This document shows positions 16,540-25,501 of a stretch of DNA of 55,355 nt, in pieces (the first letter of the stretch is position 1; each line of letters begins with the position of its first letter). This DNA is from Candidatus Bathyarchaeota archaeon. GTDB lineage: Archaea > Thermoproteota > Bathyarchaeia > TCS64. The translations under genes were made by a program, and so were the position numbers. Under the pieces are notes generated by a model, which worked only from the letters and a program-made list of their open reading frames with translations, was not told where the DNA came from and searched no databases. The stretch lies in contig JAFGTA010000076.1 of assembly GCA_016934355.1 (NCBI GenBank), positions 1 to 55,355 of the forward strand, in the 5' to 3' direction.

Positions 16540-17361
16540 TTGAACCCGCTATTTAAGAGGATATTCAAGCAAGGAAGCAAAACCTACTTCTACGCGAGCA
16601 TATTCTTCCCGCCAGACGTAAAGGAGGACGTTTTTAAGCTCTACAGCTTCGTACGTAAGGCTGACGACTACGTGGACTGTGTGCCTCCGCAAAAAGACGT
16701 GTTCTACTCGTTCAAGGACAATTACCGAAGAGCGCTCAAGGACGAGAAGACAGGCAACGCTGTCATAGACGGCTTCAGAGAGCTTATGGTGAAGAGGGAG
16801 TTCGAGCCGAGTTGGGTCGAGGCGTTCCTCGACAGCATGGAGGCTGACCTCTACATCAAGAGCTACGAGACCATCGAGAAGCTCAAGACCTATCTTTACG
16901 GCTCTGCGGAGGTTGTAGGACTCATGATGGGCAAGATTCTAGGGCTAGACCCAGAGTCGCATATCTCTGCTAGGTACCTTGGTAGCGCCATGCAGTACGT
17001 CAACTTCATACGTGACATCAAAGAGGACCTCTGGCTGGGTCGCAACTACTTCCCGAGGCGCGAGTACACCAACAACGGGTTGACGAGTCTGGAGCCAAGC
17101 CACGCTTATCAGAACCCGGAGGGGTTCACGAGCTTCATCCGGACTCAGCTATCCCGCTACTTCAGTTGGCAGGAGATAGCCGAAGAAGGGTTCAGCTCCA
17201 TACCCAAGCGGCACCTGATCCCCATTAAAACCGCGAGCGAGATGTACAAGTGGACGGCGCGTGTGATACACAGGAACCCCTTCATAGTATACGAGATGAA
17301 GGTCAAGCCCAGTATCACCAGGATCGTCGGCACCATAGGCTACAACACACTGTTCGCGTGA
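16540..17361 (+). CDS. crtB: phytoene synthase
   Basis: A 273-residue squalene/phytoene synthase that joins two geranylgeranyl diphosphates. The two aspartate-rich motifs are present: RKADDYVD (about residues 43-50) and NFIRDIKEDLWLGRNYFP (about 149-166). TYFYASIFFP at the N-terminus is family-typical. TTG is the start; it follows crtI by 9 bp and precedes the UbiA-type gene by 4 bp, so the three are one operon. Confidence 0.92.
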   Translation: MNPLFKRIFKQGSKTYFYASIFFPPDVKEDVFKLYSFVRKADDYVDCVPPQKDVFYSFKDNYRRALKDEKTGNAVIDGFRELMVKREFEPSWVEAFLDSMEADLYIKSYETIEKLKTYLYGSAEVVGLMMGKILGLDPESHISARYLGSAMQYVNFIRDIKEDLWLGRNYFPRREYTNNGLTSLEPSHAYQNPEGFTSFIRTQLSRYFSWQEIAEEGFSSIPKRHLIPIKTASEMYKWTARVIHRNPFIVYEMKVKPSITRIVGTIGYNTLFA

Positions 17362-17365
17362 CAAC

Positions 17366-18223
17366 ATGACTCTCCGAGACCACGCGGGGCTCGCCTACAG
17401 GGTGAGCAGGCCTCGGTTCTGGTTCTACCTCTTGGGGCCCTACACGGTGGGCTGCATATGGGGCGCCGACAGGTACCTCGACCTACTCAAACCGTGGTTC
17501 TTCATATACTTCTTTTTCTTCATGTTTCCGGCGAACGTGCTTCTATACGGCGTCAACGACCTCTGGGATTATAAAACCGATGAGCTGAACCCGAAGAAGG
17601 AGGGGAAAGAGCATCGCGTGAAACCAGAGGAACGGGAGACCTTGAGGAGGATAGTCTGGGCAGCAGTCGGCCTGGGTCTGCTGTTGACGGTTTTTCAGAG
17701 TGGCGTCGTAGAGCGGCTTATCTTCCTCGTCTTTCTCTTCCTGAGCTACTTCTACAGCGCCGAGCCCATAAGGTTCAAGCAGATACCGCTATTTGACTCA
17801 GCGTCCAACATATTGTACGCGTTGCCAGGCGTCTTCTCCTACTACATGGTATCGGGGACACAGCCGCCCATCCCCGTGTTGGCCGCCACCTTCATGCACA
17901 CCTTCAGTATGCACCTCTTCTCGGCCATACCCGATATAGTCTACGACACGGAGACAGGGGTAACGACGACGGCCGTAATACTAGGTAGACGGGTTTCACT
18001 GACGCTCTGTTTTATCTTGTGGTCTGGACTGGCCGCGTTGACTCTTCAACTAGGTTCAGGGAACCCACTGAGCCTCCTACCAATTACTTATCCACTGATC
18101 ACAGCCGCTCTACTTATCTTGGACAAGGCCGTTGACTCGGTGTACTGGTTCTACCCGTACATCAACGTGGTTTTTGGCGGCCTCCTCTTCATTTCCAAAG
18201 CAATAGTAACGCCTTGGGGCTAG
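17366..18223 (+). CDS. UbiA-family prenyltransferase (lycopene elongase type)
   Basis: A 285-residue polytopic prenyltransferase with about eight membrane spans. The two Mg-diphosphate motifs are NDLWDYKTDELNPKK (about residues 66-80) and DIVYDTETGV (about 192-201). Haloarchaeal lycopene elongase (LyeJ) belongs to this superfamily and is encoded with crtI/cruF, as here. The conserved neighbourhood is the main reason for choosing lycopene elongase over a quinone or heme prenyltransferase. Product expected: C50 bisanhydrobacterioruberin precursors. Confidence 0.8.
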   Translation: MTLRDHAGLAYRVSRPRFWFYLLGPYTVGCIWGADRYLDLLKPWFFIYFFFFMFPANVLLYGVNDLWDYKTDELNPKKEGKEHRVKPEERETLRRIVWAAVGLGLLLTVFQSGVVERLIFLVFLFLSYFYSAEPIRFKQIPLFDSASNILYALPGVFSYYMVSGTQPPIPVLAATFMHTFSMHLFSAIPDIVYDTETGVTTTAVILGRRVSLTLCFILWSGLAALTLQLGSGNPLSLLPITYPLITAALLILDKAVDSVYWFYPYINVVFGGLLFISKAIVTPWG

Positions 18224-18234
18224 AGTCGGTGGGC

Positions 18235-18311
18235 GGTGGAGCAGCTGAGGGCCATCCAGGACGTCGTCGACCGCTCTTGGTAGCTTCTTCAGGAGAAATT
18301 CTCCTAGCCCT
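18235..18311 (+). pseudogene. decayed duplicate of the porB 3' end
   Basis: This non-coding stretch reads, in one frame, VEQLRAIQDVVDRSW, then a stop codon, then LLQEKFS and a second stop. That matches the last 24 codons of PorB (VELLKAIQDGVDHRW, LLKGKCS, stop) at about 70-75 percent nucleotide identity judged by eye, including the TCCTAGCCC after the stop. The similarity starts abruptly at GTGGAG and the internal TAG shows it is dead. It has the same orientation as porB and lies on the other side of the carotenoid cluster. Confidence 0.85.
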
Positions 18312-18407
18312 CCAATATTCTTCATGTTTTCTCTTTTACCTGTGTTCTCATTCAGTTGGGGAAGGCTAACCGTTAATAATGGATTAGATAATTTAGACTA
18401 GGTTAAA

Positions 18408-18704
18408 ATGCCTGAGTTTGGAAACCCATTCAGCGGCATGGCCGCTGACAGGAAGCTGACTCACGAGGAGCTCGTGAGGGCGATAAGGTTCATGGTCTCT
18501 GCCGAGTACGAGGCCATACAGCTGTACATGCAGCTCGCCGAGTCCACGGACAACGAGCTGGCTAAGAAGGTGCTCGTGGACATCGCGGACGAGGAGCGGG
18601 TCCACGCGGGAGAGTTCCTTAAGCTGCTCTACGAGCTGGCCCCCGACGAGGAAGGCTTCTACAAGGAAGGCTTCGACGAGGTCGAGGAACTCAAGGAAGA
18701 GTAG
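18408..18704 (+). CDS. ferritin-like / demi-rubrerythrin small protein
   Basis: A 98-residue two-helix ferritin-like protein. SAEYEAIQLYMQLAE carries the first iron-binding Glu, and VDIADEERVHAGEFLKLL carries the ExxH pair, so dimerisation would complete a four-helix di-iron site. The C-terminus is very acidic. Relatives of this size include encapsulin-associated ferritins, but no encapsulin gene is in this window. A role in iron storage or peroxide handling is an inference. It has its own AT-rich upstream region and a T-rich terminator. Confidence 0.8.
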   Translation: MPEFGNPFSGMAADRKLTHEELVRAIRFMVSAEYEAIQLYMQLAESTDNELAKKVLVDIADEERVHAGEFLKLLYELAPDEEGFYKEGFDEVEELKEE

Positions 18705-18716
18705 CCCCCTCACCCA

Positions 18717-19172
18717 TCATTTTTTGTTTTTTTCTCTCCAGTAGGACTTCTCCCACGTCTCAGGCGGTCCGGGCCTCGCCACGAACAATGGGTGGGGCTC
18801 TACTGTGGTTACACCGAGGTTCTCACGATACTGCTTCGGCTCTCGTTTGACGAGTCTCTCTTGTAGTATCCTGAACTCGTACTCCAGCTGCCCAATGTTC
18901 AAACCGATCTTCTCGACCATGTCTACGGGGCGCAGCACCTTTGAGAAATTATATCTGTAGCCCCTTCTCTGGCTCTCCCTATGCACCTCCGCGAGGTAGT
19001 AGCCGATGGCGGTTAACGGGGCTCTGTGCTCCTTGAAGCGGTCTAGCTGGGGATGGTTTCTCCAGCCCTTGGTCTCTCCCTGAAGCACCTTCTGTGCGAG
19101 AAGCGCCTCGCGCCACTGGGCTCCGAGGCCCTTCCAGTCAAGGTAACGAGGGTGGATCGACCAAATCCTCAT
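18717..19172 (-). CDS. pyrimidine dimer DNA glycosylase (T4 endonuclease V type)
   Basis: A 151-residue protein of the pyrimidine-dimer glycosylase family. The N-terminus MRIWSIHPRYLDWKGL and the block ETKGWRNHPQLDRFKEH match the family closely; in T4 endonuclease V the N-terminal residue region and a conserved Glu carry out glycosylase/lyase chemistry. It would remove UV-induced thymine dimers. It converges on the ferritin-like gene with a shared T-rich gap. With the carotenoid genes nearby this suggests light exposure. Confidence 0.85.
   Translation of the reverse strand: MRIWSIHPRYLDWKGLGAQWREALLAQKVLQGETKGWRNHPQLDRFKEHRAPLTAIGYYLAEVHRESQRRGYRYNFSKVLRPVDMVEKIGLNIGQLEYEFRILQERLVKREPKQYRENLGVTTVEPHPLFVARPGPPETWEKSYWREKNKK
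18720..18733 (+). terminator. T-tract terminator
   Basis: The sequence TTTTTTGTTTTTTT follows the ferritin-like stop codon by 15 bp. It overlaps the last codons of the convergent glycosylase gene. Confidence 0.5.
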
Positions 19173-19361
19173 GGCGTATTAAAGATTACACTTTCGCCGG
19201 ATTATTTAGATGCTGTTTTAACGCAGCTGTTATGAACCCTTCTTACACGGAGACGATAAATCGGAGCTGAACATTAAATGGTCGAGGGAATATACCGAAT
19301 AACTGCTCGGCTGAGAGAGCTATGAATCTCGGCGCACACGTCTTAAATGATGAGTGATACG

Positions 19362-19694
19362 CTAGCTGCGAGCCTCAATCCTCTGGGTTAGAGTCTCCTG
19401 TAACCCTTTTATTGGCACATCGATCGTGTCCAGTCTGATTGTGTAGGGGCGGCCGCTGACCTTCAGAAACACCGTGTTTCCGGGGGCCTTTGTGACCTCA
19501 TCTATCTTCTTGTATGGCACGGTAAGTTCCATCGTATATACATTGTCGAAACCTCCTCCACCTTGGACGAAGACAAGGTCGTTACTTGTCAGCACAGCGT
19601 ACCCCTTCACGTTGTCTAGGTGGCACCCATAGCACCCGAGAACCTCTTCCCCCTTCTTGAGGGATACGAGTTTTCTAATTTTATCAGGAAGCAT
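19362..19694 (-). CDS. PH-like domain protein, unknown function
   Basis: A 110-residue protein of alternating beta strands with a C-terminal helix. The pattern VLGCYGCHLDNVKGYAVLTSNDLVFVQ, then VPYKKIDEVTKAPGNTVFLKVSG and a final helix, resembles small bacterial/archaeal PH-like domains that often read 'convert, express, trigger at the membrane'. I assign the fold tentatively. The frame extends to 19745; the ATG at 19694 has GAAGGAA immediately before it and is preferred. Confidence 0.6.
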   Translation of the reverse strand: MLPDKIRKLVSLKKGEEVLGCYGCHLDNVKGYAVLTSNDLVFVQGGGGFDNVYTMELTVPYKKIDEVTKAPGNTVFLKVSGRPYTIRLDTIDVPIKGLQETLTQRIEARS

Positions 19695-19856
19695 TTCCTT
19701 CACTCTAAGAATAGAACACGGATTCAGACATAAGCTTTCCATCATTATTTCAATAAAAAAAATACCTAAAGGTGGCGCAGTCGTTTCATCGATGACTGAA
19801 AAAATATTGCGGAGGGTAAGTCGGATTTATTACGCCGAAGACTGCTCTTTAATGAG

Positions 19857-20582
19857 ATGTCCAACTACAGCCCCACACGGGACACCCTCGCGAAGCGCAT
19901 AGCCGGCGAGATAGTTCTGTCCAACATCCCGGGCAAGACCATGCGTAAGTGGAGGGGGCTCCTCAGCGTCACCCAGATCGAGATGGCGAGCGGGCTGGAG
20001 CTTTCGCCGTCGGTCATAAGCGACTACGAGACGGGTCGCCGCCGCAGCCCCGGCAGCGGGTTCATAAAGCGGTACGTGGGGGCGTTGCTTGACATCGACG
20101 AGGAGAAGGGCGGAAACTACATCAGGCAGCTCAGCCGCATCACTTTGGACCCCAGCGACGTGTTCATAGACATCCGTGAGTTCATGGCTCCGGTGAGCGC
20201 CGAGGAGATCATAGAGGCCGTGGATGGCACCATCTACTCTGGGGAGGAGAAGCTGAAGCAGGACGTCTTCGGCTACACCGTGGTGGACAGCATCAAGGCG
20301 ATACAGATGCTCAGCGGACTGGACTTCTACAGGATATTCGGCACCACCAGCGAGCGGGCGCTCATATTCAGCGGCGTCAGCCGCGGCAGGTCGCCGATGA
20401 TCGCCGTCAAGATCAGCCCGTTCAAGCCACGGGTCATAGTGCTACACGGGCTCGACGGCCCTCTTGACCCTCTGGCTATTCAGCTCGCCTCCCACGAGGG
20501 GATACCGCTGGCGGTGTCTGGGCTCGCGTCTGAGGACGATCTCGTGGAGGCGCTTGTGGACCTCTACGAATCCACAGAGTAG
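19857..20582 (+). CDS. XRE-family transcriptional regulator (COG1709 type)
   Basis: A 241-residue archaeal regulator. Residues about 20-80 form a helix-turn-helix of the XRE/Cro type (WRGLLSVTQIEMASGLELSPSVISDYETGRR). The remaining 150 residues are a conserved effector-like domain containing LDFYRIFGTTSERALIFSGVSRGRSPMIAVKI. That layout matches the archaeal COG1709 family, which is widespread but functionally undefined. An A/T-rich TATA-like stretch lies about 25-30 bp before the ATG, suggesting a short or absent leader. Confidence 0.85.
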   Translation: MSNYSPTRDTLAKRIAGEIVLSNIPGKTMRKWRGLLSVTQIEMASGLELSPSVISDYETGRRRSPGSGFIKRYVGALLDIDEEKGGNYIRQLSRITLDPSDVFIDIREFMAPVSAEEIIEAVDGTIYSGEEKLKQDVFGYTVVDSIKAIQMLSGLDFYRIFGTTSERALIFSGVSRGRSPMIAVKISPFKPRVIVLHGLDGPLDPLAIQLASHEGIPLAVSGLASEDDLVEALVDLYESTE

Positions 20583-20698
20583 AAGAATTCTTCAAGTGTT
20601 GCCCGCCTCCGGTGCACACCTTGTGCGCGGTTTAAAAGCCGCCTTTCATCACCACCTCCAAGAGTTCTCGGCACTAGAAGCAACAGCGCCGAGCAAGA

Positions 20699-21892
20699 GT
20701 GATGAAAATGATCGACAGGGAGTTCGTTATACCCATCGGGCCTCAGCACCCGGCCCTCAAGGAGCCGAGCAGCTTCCTCTTCACTGTCGACGGCGAGGTT
20801 GTCGTCGACGTCGAGCCCCGCGTAGGGTACAACCACAGGGGCATCGAGAAGGCCATGGAGAGCCGCACCTACATCCAGAACCTGTACATCACGGAGAGGG
20901 TCTGCGGCATCTGCAGCAACGCCCACCAGACCGCCTATACAGGCGCCGTCGAGGAGGTGGGAGGCATCGAGATACCGGAGCGAGCCAAGTACATCCGCGT
21001 CTTCATGCACGAGCTTGAGCGCATCCACAGCCACCTCCTCTGGCTGGGGGTCGCCGCCCATGAGATAGGTTTCGACACCCTCTTCTACTATATCTGGCGC
21101 GACCGCGAGATCGTGATGGACCTGCTGGAGGAGGTCAGCGGCAACAGGGTGAACTACGGTATGCCGACGATAGGCGGAGTCCGCAGGGACCTGCCCCGGG
21201 ACAAGTACCCGAAGTGGCACAAGATGCTGGACACACTGGCGGAGCGCACCAACTACTACATCAAGGTGGCTTCAACCGAGAAGACCATCCTAGATAGGGC
21301 GGTAGGAGTCGGCTACCTGAGCAAGGAGGACATGGTGCGGCTCAGCGGCTGCGGCCCCAACGCCAGATCAAGCGGCGTACCGTGCGACATCAGGAAGTGT
21401 TCACCGTACCTCATCTACGACGAGATACCGTTCGAGCATATCACCGTGGACAACGGCGACGTGCTGGGGCAGGTGCTCGTGAGGGTCCTCGAGACGCTGG
21501 AGTCTGTGAAGATATGCAAGTGGGTTATCGACAACATACCAGACGGCGAGATAGCGGTCAAGTTCAGCCCCATGTCGAAGGTCCAGGCGGGCGAGGCGGT
21601 TTACCTCGTGGAGGCTCAGAGAGGCGAGCTCATCCACTACACCGTAAGCAGCGGCGGCAACATGCCGTACAGGCACAAGATCAGGGCGCCGACGCTGGGG
21701 AACATCCCGTCCCTCGTTGAGCGCCTCAAGGGCGGCTACATCGCCGACATACCCATCGTGCTGGCGGGCATCGACCCGTGTTTCAGCTGCACAGACCGCA
21801 TGGTGTTCGTAGACGAGGACAGGGAAAAGGCGTGGAGCTGGGACGAGGACCAGCTGCACAGGTACGCCTTGGACTGGCACAAGCAGAAATAA
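20699..21892 (+). CDS. group 4 [NiFe] hydrogenase large subunit (Ech/Mbh type)
   Basis: A 397-residue protein related to the large subunit of energy-converting hydrogenases and to complex I NuoD. Both nickel-binding pairs are intact: RVCGICSNAH (about residues 67-76) and DPCFSCTDR (about 364-372). NuoD proteins lack these cysteines, so this is a hydrogenase-type subunit. Group 4 enzymes normally need a small subunit, a ferredoxin-like subunit and membrane subunits encoded alongside; none is adjacent. It may work with partners encoded elsewhere. Start is ambiguous between GTG 20699 and the ATGs just after it. Confidence 0.88.
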   Translation: MMKMIDREFVIPIGPQHPALKEPSSFLFTVDGEVVVDVEPRVGYNHRGIEKAMESRTYIQNLYITERVCGICSNAHQTAYTGAVEEVGGIEIPERAKYIRVFMHELERIHSHLLWLGVAAHEIGFDTLFYYIWRDREIVMDLLEEVSGNRVNYGMPTIGGVRRDLPRDKYPKWHKMLDTLAERTNYYIKVASTEKTILDRAVGVGYLSKEDMVRLSGCGPNARSSGVPCDIRKCSPYLIYDEIPFEHITVDNGDVLGQVLVRVLETLESVKICKWVIDNIPDGEIAVKFSPMSKVQAGEAVYLVEAQRGELIHYTVSSGGNMPYRHKIRAPTLGNIPSLVERLKGGYIADIPIVLAGIDPCFSCTDRMVFVDEDREKAWSWDEDQLHRYALDWHKQK

Positions 21893-21894
21893 TC

Positions 21895-21902
21895 TTTTTT
21901 TT
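21895..21902 (+). terminator. T-tract terminator
   Basis: A run of eight T follows the hydrogenase stop codon within 3 bp, between it and the convergent ABC permease gene. Confidence 0.5.
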
Positions 21903-21905
21903 ACT

Positions 21906-23099
21906 CTACTCGTACCTGAGGGCTTCAACCGGGTTCAGGTTGGACGCCCTCCACGCCGGGTAGAGCCCCGCGAGGACAGATGTGAACACGGCGAACCCGA
22001 CGACACCGAGCCCCAAAATGGGCGACGTGGACACCGGGAGCCCTATGTAGTCGCCGACGAAGCCGCCGAGGATGAACCCGAAGACGGCGCCGACGACTCC
22101 GCCCAGGAGCCCGGTAATCGTGGCCTCGCTTAGGAACAGGTAGAGGACGTCTGTGCTCTTGCCGCCGATGGCCTTCAGGATGCCGATCTCGCGGGTCCGC
22201 TCCATGACGCTTATGGTCATGGTGTTTATGATGCTGACCCCCGCAACGAGGAGGCTGATGGCCGCGATGCCCCCGAGCACAGCCTCGATGGTGCCCAGTA
22301 TCTGGCCCACCTGTTGCTGGATCATGTCGAAGCTCATCACCATGACGCCGTCGCCGAACTTGTCCTCGATGTGCTCCACCACGGCGTCCACGTTGTCGAT
22401 GGAGTCAACCGTCAACGCCACGAAGTCGACCTTGCTTCCTGACTCGAATATCTGCTGGGCCTCCCTGAAGGGGATGATGACGCTGTTGTCGTCCTCGCTG
22501 CCGAATGTGCCGCCTACCTCCTCCATGACGCCGACGACGCGCAGGGTGACCTGCTTCTCCTGGCTCTTTATCATGAACTTGAGAGTGATCCTGTCACCGA
22601 CCTCGTATATCGGCTTGTCGAGGCCGCGGGGCTGGGATACTAGGTGGCCGAGGACCACGGAGGCTTTGTCGCTCTGCACTAGGGCCCTGCCGTCCGCCAT
22701 CTCGTAGTACTTGAATATCTCGAAGTAGACGGGCTCGGCGCCGTAGACGCTGCATACGTATGTCTCGCCGCGGGAGGTGAAGCTGGCGAGCTTGCTGCCT
22801 ACTATGGGGCTCAAGTACCTGACGTGTGGAGTCTTCTCGATTACCTGGATGTCCCTCCAGTTGAAGCTCTCGCCGACGAGGCCGCGGCCCGGCTGTACCG
22901 TGAACGGCACCACCATCACGTTGCTTGGGCCGAACATCTCTAGCTGGCCGCTCACCTCCTGGGTCAGTCCCTGGGTGATGCTGACGAGGCCGGTGACGGC
23001 GGCGACGCCTATGAGGATGCCTAGGACGTTGAGGCCGAGCCTGAACTTGCGTTCGTTGAGGCCGTTGAAGGCCGTGGTGAGGATGTCCTTGGGCTTCAA
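21906..23099 (-). CDS. MacB/FtsX-type ABC transporter permease
   Basis: A 397-residue permease with an N-terminal membrane span (GLNVLGILIGVAAVTGLVSI), a large extracytoplasmic domain at about residues 45-265, and three C-terminal spans with MERTREIGILKAIGGKSTDVLYLFLSEA, the signature of the MacB/LolC family. Such proteins are usually encoded beside an ATPase; none is visible within the window, so the partner lies elsewhere. It faces the hydrogenase gene and is followed upstream by the split cyclotransferase gene. Confidence 0.88.
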   Translation of the reverse strand: MKPKDILTTAFNGLNERKFRLGLNVLGILIGVAAVTGLVSITQGLTQEVSGQLEMFGPSNVMVVPFTVQPGRGLVGESFNWRDIQVIEKTPHVRYLSPIVGSKLASFTSRGETYVCSVYGAEPVYFEIFKYYEMADGRALVQSDKASVVLGHLVSQPRGLDKPIYEVGDRITLKFMIKSQEKQVTLRVVGVMEEVGGTFGSEDDNSVIIPFREAQQIFESGSKVDFVALTVDSIDNVDAVVEHIEDKFGDGVMVMSFDMIQQQVGQILGTIEAVLGGIAAISLLVAGVSIINTMTISVMERTREIGILKAIGGKSTDVLYLFLSEATITGLLGGVVGAVFGFILGGFVGDYIGLPVSTSPILGLGVVGFAVFTSVLAGLYPAWRASNLNPVEALRYE

Positions 23100-23136
23100 C
23101 TCAGGGAGAAATATGTGGTGTGGGATATAAACGGCG

Positions 23137-23508
23137 CTAGTCCACCGTCTCGACGGCCTCGAACATGGCGACGTACTCGGCTGGCAGCCCCAGAGCCTTG
23201 GCGCCGTCTATCATGTACTTGAGGTAGAGCTTCGTGGGCTTGTAGGGGCCGCGTGGGTTGGTGGTGCGGTAGACGTGGGCGAGCATGGGCTCACCCGCCT
23301 CGGATACCACCATTATGGGGTGCCTGTAGTAGGTGCCGTTTGGGACGCCCTCGACGGTGTCGAGGTGCTCCATCTCGTCCGGCGGTATCTCGTAGACGGC
23401 TCCCCTGACCAGCCTGTTGAGGGCTGGCTCGATGCCCGTGCAGCCGCCCCTGTAGTTCTTAGAGTAGTAGTTGAACTGGACCTCCCAGACGAGTTCTCGG
23501 GATAACAC
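23137..23508 (-). pseudogene. gamma-glutamylcyclotransferase-like protein, C-terminal part (split by element)
   Basis: Residues from WEVQFNYYSKNYRGGCTGIE onward are the body of a GGCT/AIG2-like protein. The enclosed Glu-bearing block and the terminal helix are present, but the N-terminal substrate loop (YGSN-like) is missing. The first seven residues (MLSRELV, GTG start) come from the inserted element. The missing N-terminus, ending in NWEV, is at 31806-31913, 8.3 kb away on the same strand. Joining the two halves at the 9-bp core restores a full-length frame. The truncated piece could still be expressed from the element's edge but should lack activity. Confidence 0.9.
23480..23488 (+). other. 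attL core
   Basis: ACCTCCCAG at the junction between host GGCT codons (to the left) and element sequence (to the right). The identical nonamer occurs at the other junction. On the coding strand it reads CTGGGAGGT, spanning codons for Trp-Glu-Val. Confidence 0.8.
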
Positions 23509-23557
23509 CTAACCGTAAGTTTAATATCCCTTTAAAGGTTTAATAACATGACCGAAA

Positions 23558-24976
23558 ATGGAGAGCCGAGAGATACCTAACGGAATCTATGGTCCTACCG
23601 GGGAGTGGCTCGTCTCGAATCTCGACGACGAGGCACTTGGCAGATTCTACGGAAAGCTGAAAGGAAAAGCATCGGGCACGCAGTACCTATACCTCAAAGC
23701 CCTGTACACGTTCTGCCTCCGATTCGATATGACCCCGAGACAGGTCTTCGAGGCGAGACACGAGGAGGTCTCCAGCAGAGACCCGTTGAAGATGGGCAGA
23801 GTTCGAGACATGGTAGTGGAGATCATGAGGGAGCTGAACGATGGGGACTTTGCCCTGTGGCCCGAGGATGCGAAGGCTGTTCTAATTAGCCGTAACCAGA
23901 TGTCTACGCTGAAGAAGAGGGCAGCCGGGACCTGTCGTCAGATGTCTAAGGCTATGACGTACTTCTTCGATACCTTTGGGGAGGCATACGAGATCCGAAT
24001 TAAGCCCAAGGACAAGCCCCGGGGAGACTCGGCGGGGCAGAAGTACATTAGCGTAGACGACTTGGCTGAGGCAACGAGACATGGGGGAAGAGAGAACCCC
24101 CAGAGGAACACAGCCATCCTGCTCTTCCTCAAGGATATCGGGATAAGACGCGGAGACCTGCCGCAGCTAACGGTTGGAGACTACAAGGAGGCAAGGGTAT
24201 CCGAGAACGAGGACGGGGAGCCTTTCAAGGCGTGGCGAGACCTGCGGACAGTTAAGATGGGGATAACAGCCCGGATACACCAAGGACCCGAGAGCATAGA
24301 AGCCATAGACCGATACCTACGGGTAGAACACCCAGACCCGTCGCCCGAGTCGCCACTCTTCATGCAGAGCGATAAGAGGTTAATGGGGAGAGGGATAGAA
24401 CCAAATGGTCCGATCTCGGGTGGGGCTGCGGGTCTCGTGGTTAAGCGGATGATAAGGCTGGCTATGGGTCCTGACGCCTATAAGCGGTCCGCTCATAGTT
24501 TGAGAAAATTTCATAAGACTCGTCTCGAAGCAGCCGGGGTAGACGAGGACTGGATACTAATCATGCAGGGTAAGGCACCGGATGAGTACAGCGTACCACC
24601 AGACCGTGACCTCATGGAAGCCTACATGCGGGGATACGACGAGCTCCGGGTCTTCAAGGCGGATTCCCCACAGCTATCGAAGCTACGGTTTAACCTAACG
24701 AAGCGGATAGAGGAACTCGAAGGGCAGCTTGCGGGACAGATACAGATGATGGACTACGCCCTTGGGAGACTCGACGCTGCTGGCGTGCCTGTCCACCCGG
24801 GCGATCCCGTCGAAGTGAGAAGACAGCTGAAGATAGACATAGCCGATAATCTTCTTGAGTATAACCTCCTTAGAAGCCGGGGAGACGAGGAGCAAGCGAG
24901 CCAGGTCGAGGAATCCTTGAAAGATAACTTAGAAGAGCTTCTTAAGATGCTTCGAGACGGACGAGACAGGAAATAG
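23558..24976 (+). CDS. int: tyrosine recombinase/integrase
   Basis: A 472-residue phage-integrase-family recombinase. The N-terminal half (to about residue 150) is helical and DNA-binding-like. The catalytic domain shows IGIRRGDLPQLTVGDY (first Arg, R197/198), HSLRKFHKTRLEAAGV (His313 and Arg316) and MQGKAPDEY, where the usual Gly-His is Gly-Lys. The nucleophile is Tyr344, Tyr356 or Tyr360; sequence alone does not settle which. A coiled-coil tail of about 100 residues follows. It sits 70 bp from the left attachment core, pointing inward, and so is the likely integrase of this element. Confidence 0.88.
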   Translation: MESREIPNGIYGPTGEWLVSNLDDEALGRFYGKLKGKASGTQYLYLKALYTFCLRFDMTPRQVFEARHEEVSSRDPLKMGRVRDMVVEIMRELNDGDFALWPEDAKAVLISRNQMSTLKKRAAGTCRQMSKAMTYFFDTFGEAYEIRIKPKDKPRGDSAGQKYISVDDLAEATRHGGRENPQRNTAILLFLKDIGIRRGDLPQLTVGDYKEARVSENEDGEPFKAWRDLRTVKMGITARIHQGPESIEAIDRYLRVEHPDPSPESPLFMQSDKRLMGRGIEPNGPISGGAAGLVVKRMIRLAMGPDAYKRSAHSLRKFHKTRLEAAGVDEDWILIMQGKAPDEYSVPPDRDLMEAYMRGYDELRVFKADSPQLSKLRFNLTKRIEELEGQLAGQIQMMDYALGRLDAAGVPVHPGDPVEVRRQLKIDIADNLLEYNLLRSRGDEEQASQVEESLKDNLEELLKMLRDGRDRK

Positions 24977-25501
24977 CCGGGGACAGGTCCAATTATTCTT
25001 TTCATTTACCCATACCTAAATGTGTAAAATATGCCTCGTCAGAGCACACCACTACGGGTAGGCGTCTGAACAAACGTGTTAATTTTGATGGTCTCGGCTC
25101 ACTGTTTTTGCATCAAACGGTTTTATTGGACAATTTCATCTATTTGAGACAATCCAATTTTACTCAAACATACAATGAAAGGGTCTCGGATTTACCCTCA
25201 TAGGTAAGCAGAGACCTCGATTTTTGAACTATAAAACCCTCGGGTGGGCAGGTGGCCTTGGTTAGACACCAATTGTCGAGAAAGGTGCAGACCACCTACC
25301 CGTAACATCAGACACCAATCACGGGTTTAACTTTTGCGCTCACCTAACAGTAATTGTTAAATTAAACCTAAGATTACTGTAAACCGTCGAGAAAGGTCCG
25401 GGTTAGCACATCGAACATCTTGTGCCCAGCCACACATGGGCACTCTCGGGTGGGCAGGTGGTCTACCCGAGATCTTTTCCTCGACACAGAGGAAAAAGAA
25501 T
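24977..25501. repeat. repeat-rich intergenic region of the element
   Basis: About 525 bp without a gene. It holds a 17-bp direct repeat CTCGGGTGGGCAGGTGG (25239-25255 and 25445-25461), a 12-bp direct repeat GTCGAGAAAGGT (25275-25286 and 25386-25397), and an inverted repeat ACAGTAAT/ATTACTGT (25347-25354 and 25373-25380). The last half-site is part of ATTACTGTAAA, a motif that recurs before other element genes. This could be the promoter of the surface-protein genes, a replication origin, or both. Confidence 0.6.

Noticed and set aside
21906..23508. Operon of ABC permease with the GGCT-like gene as a glutathione-related transport unit
   Set aside because: No ATPase gene is near, and the GGCT gene is split; adjacency alone does not support it.
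23558..24976. Overuse of TCTCG/CGAGA words in the element as a restriction or uptake signature
   Set aside because: A hand count is high in the integrase gene, but several host genes are also enriched, so it may only reflect codon use; a k-mer count would be needed.
25239..25461. Possible CRISPR-like array from short direct repeats in the element
   Set aside because: Only two copies of each repeat, with irregular spacing and different lengths; no spacers of constant size and no cas genes.
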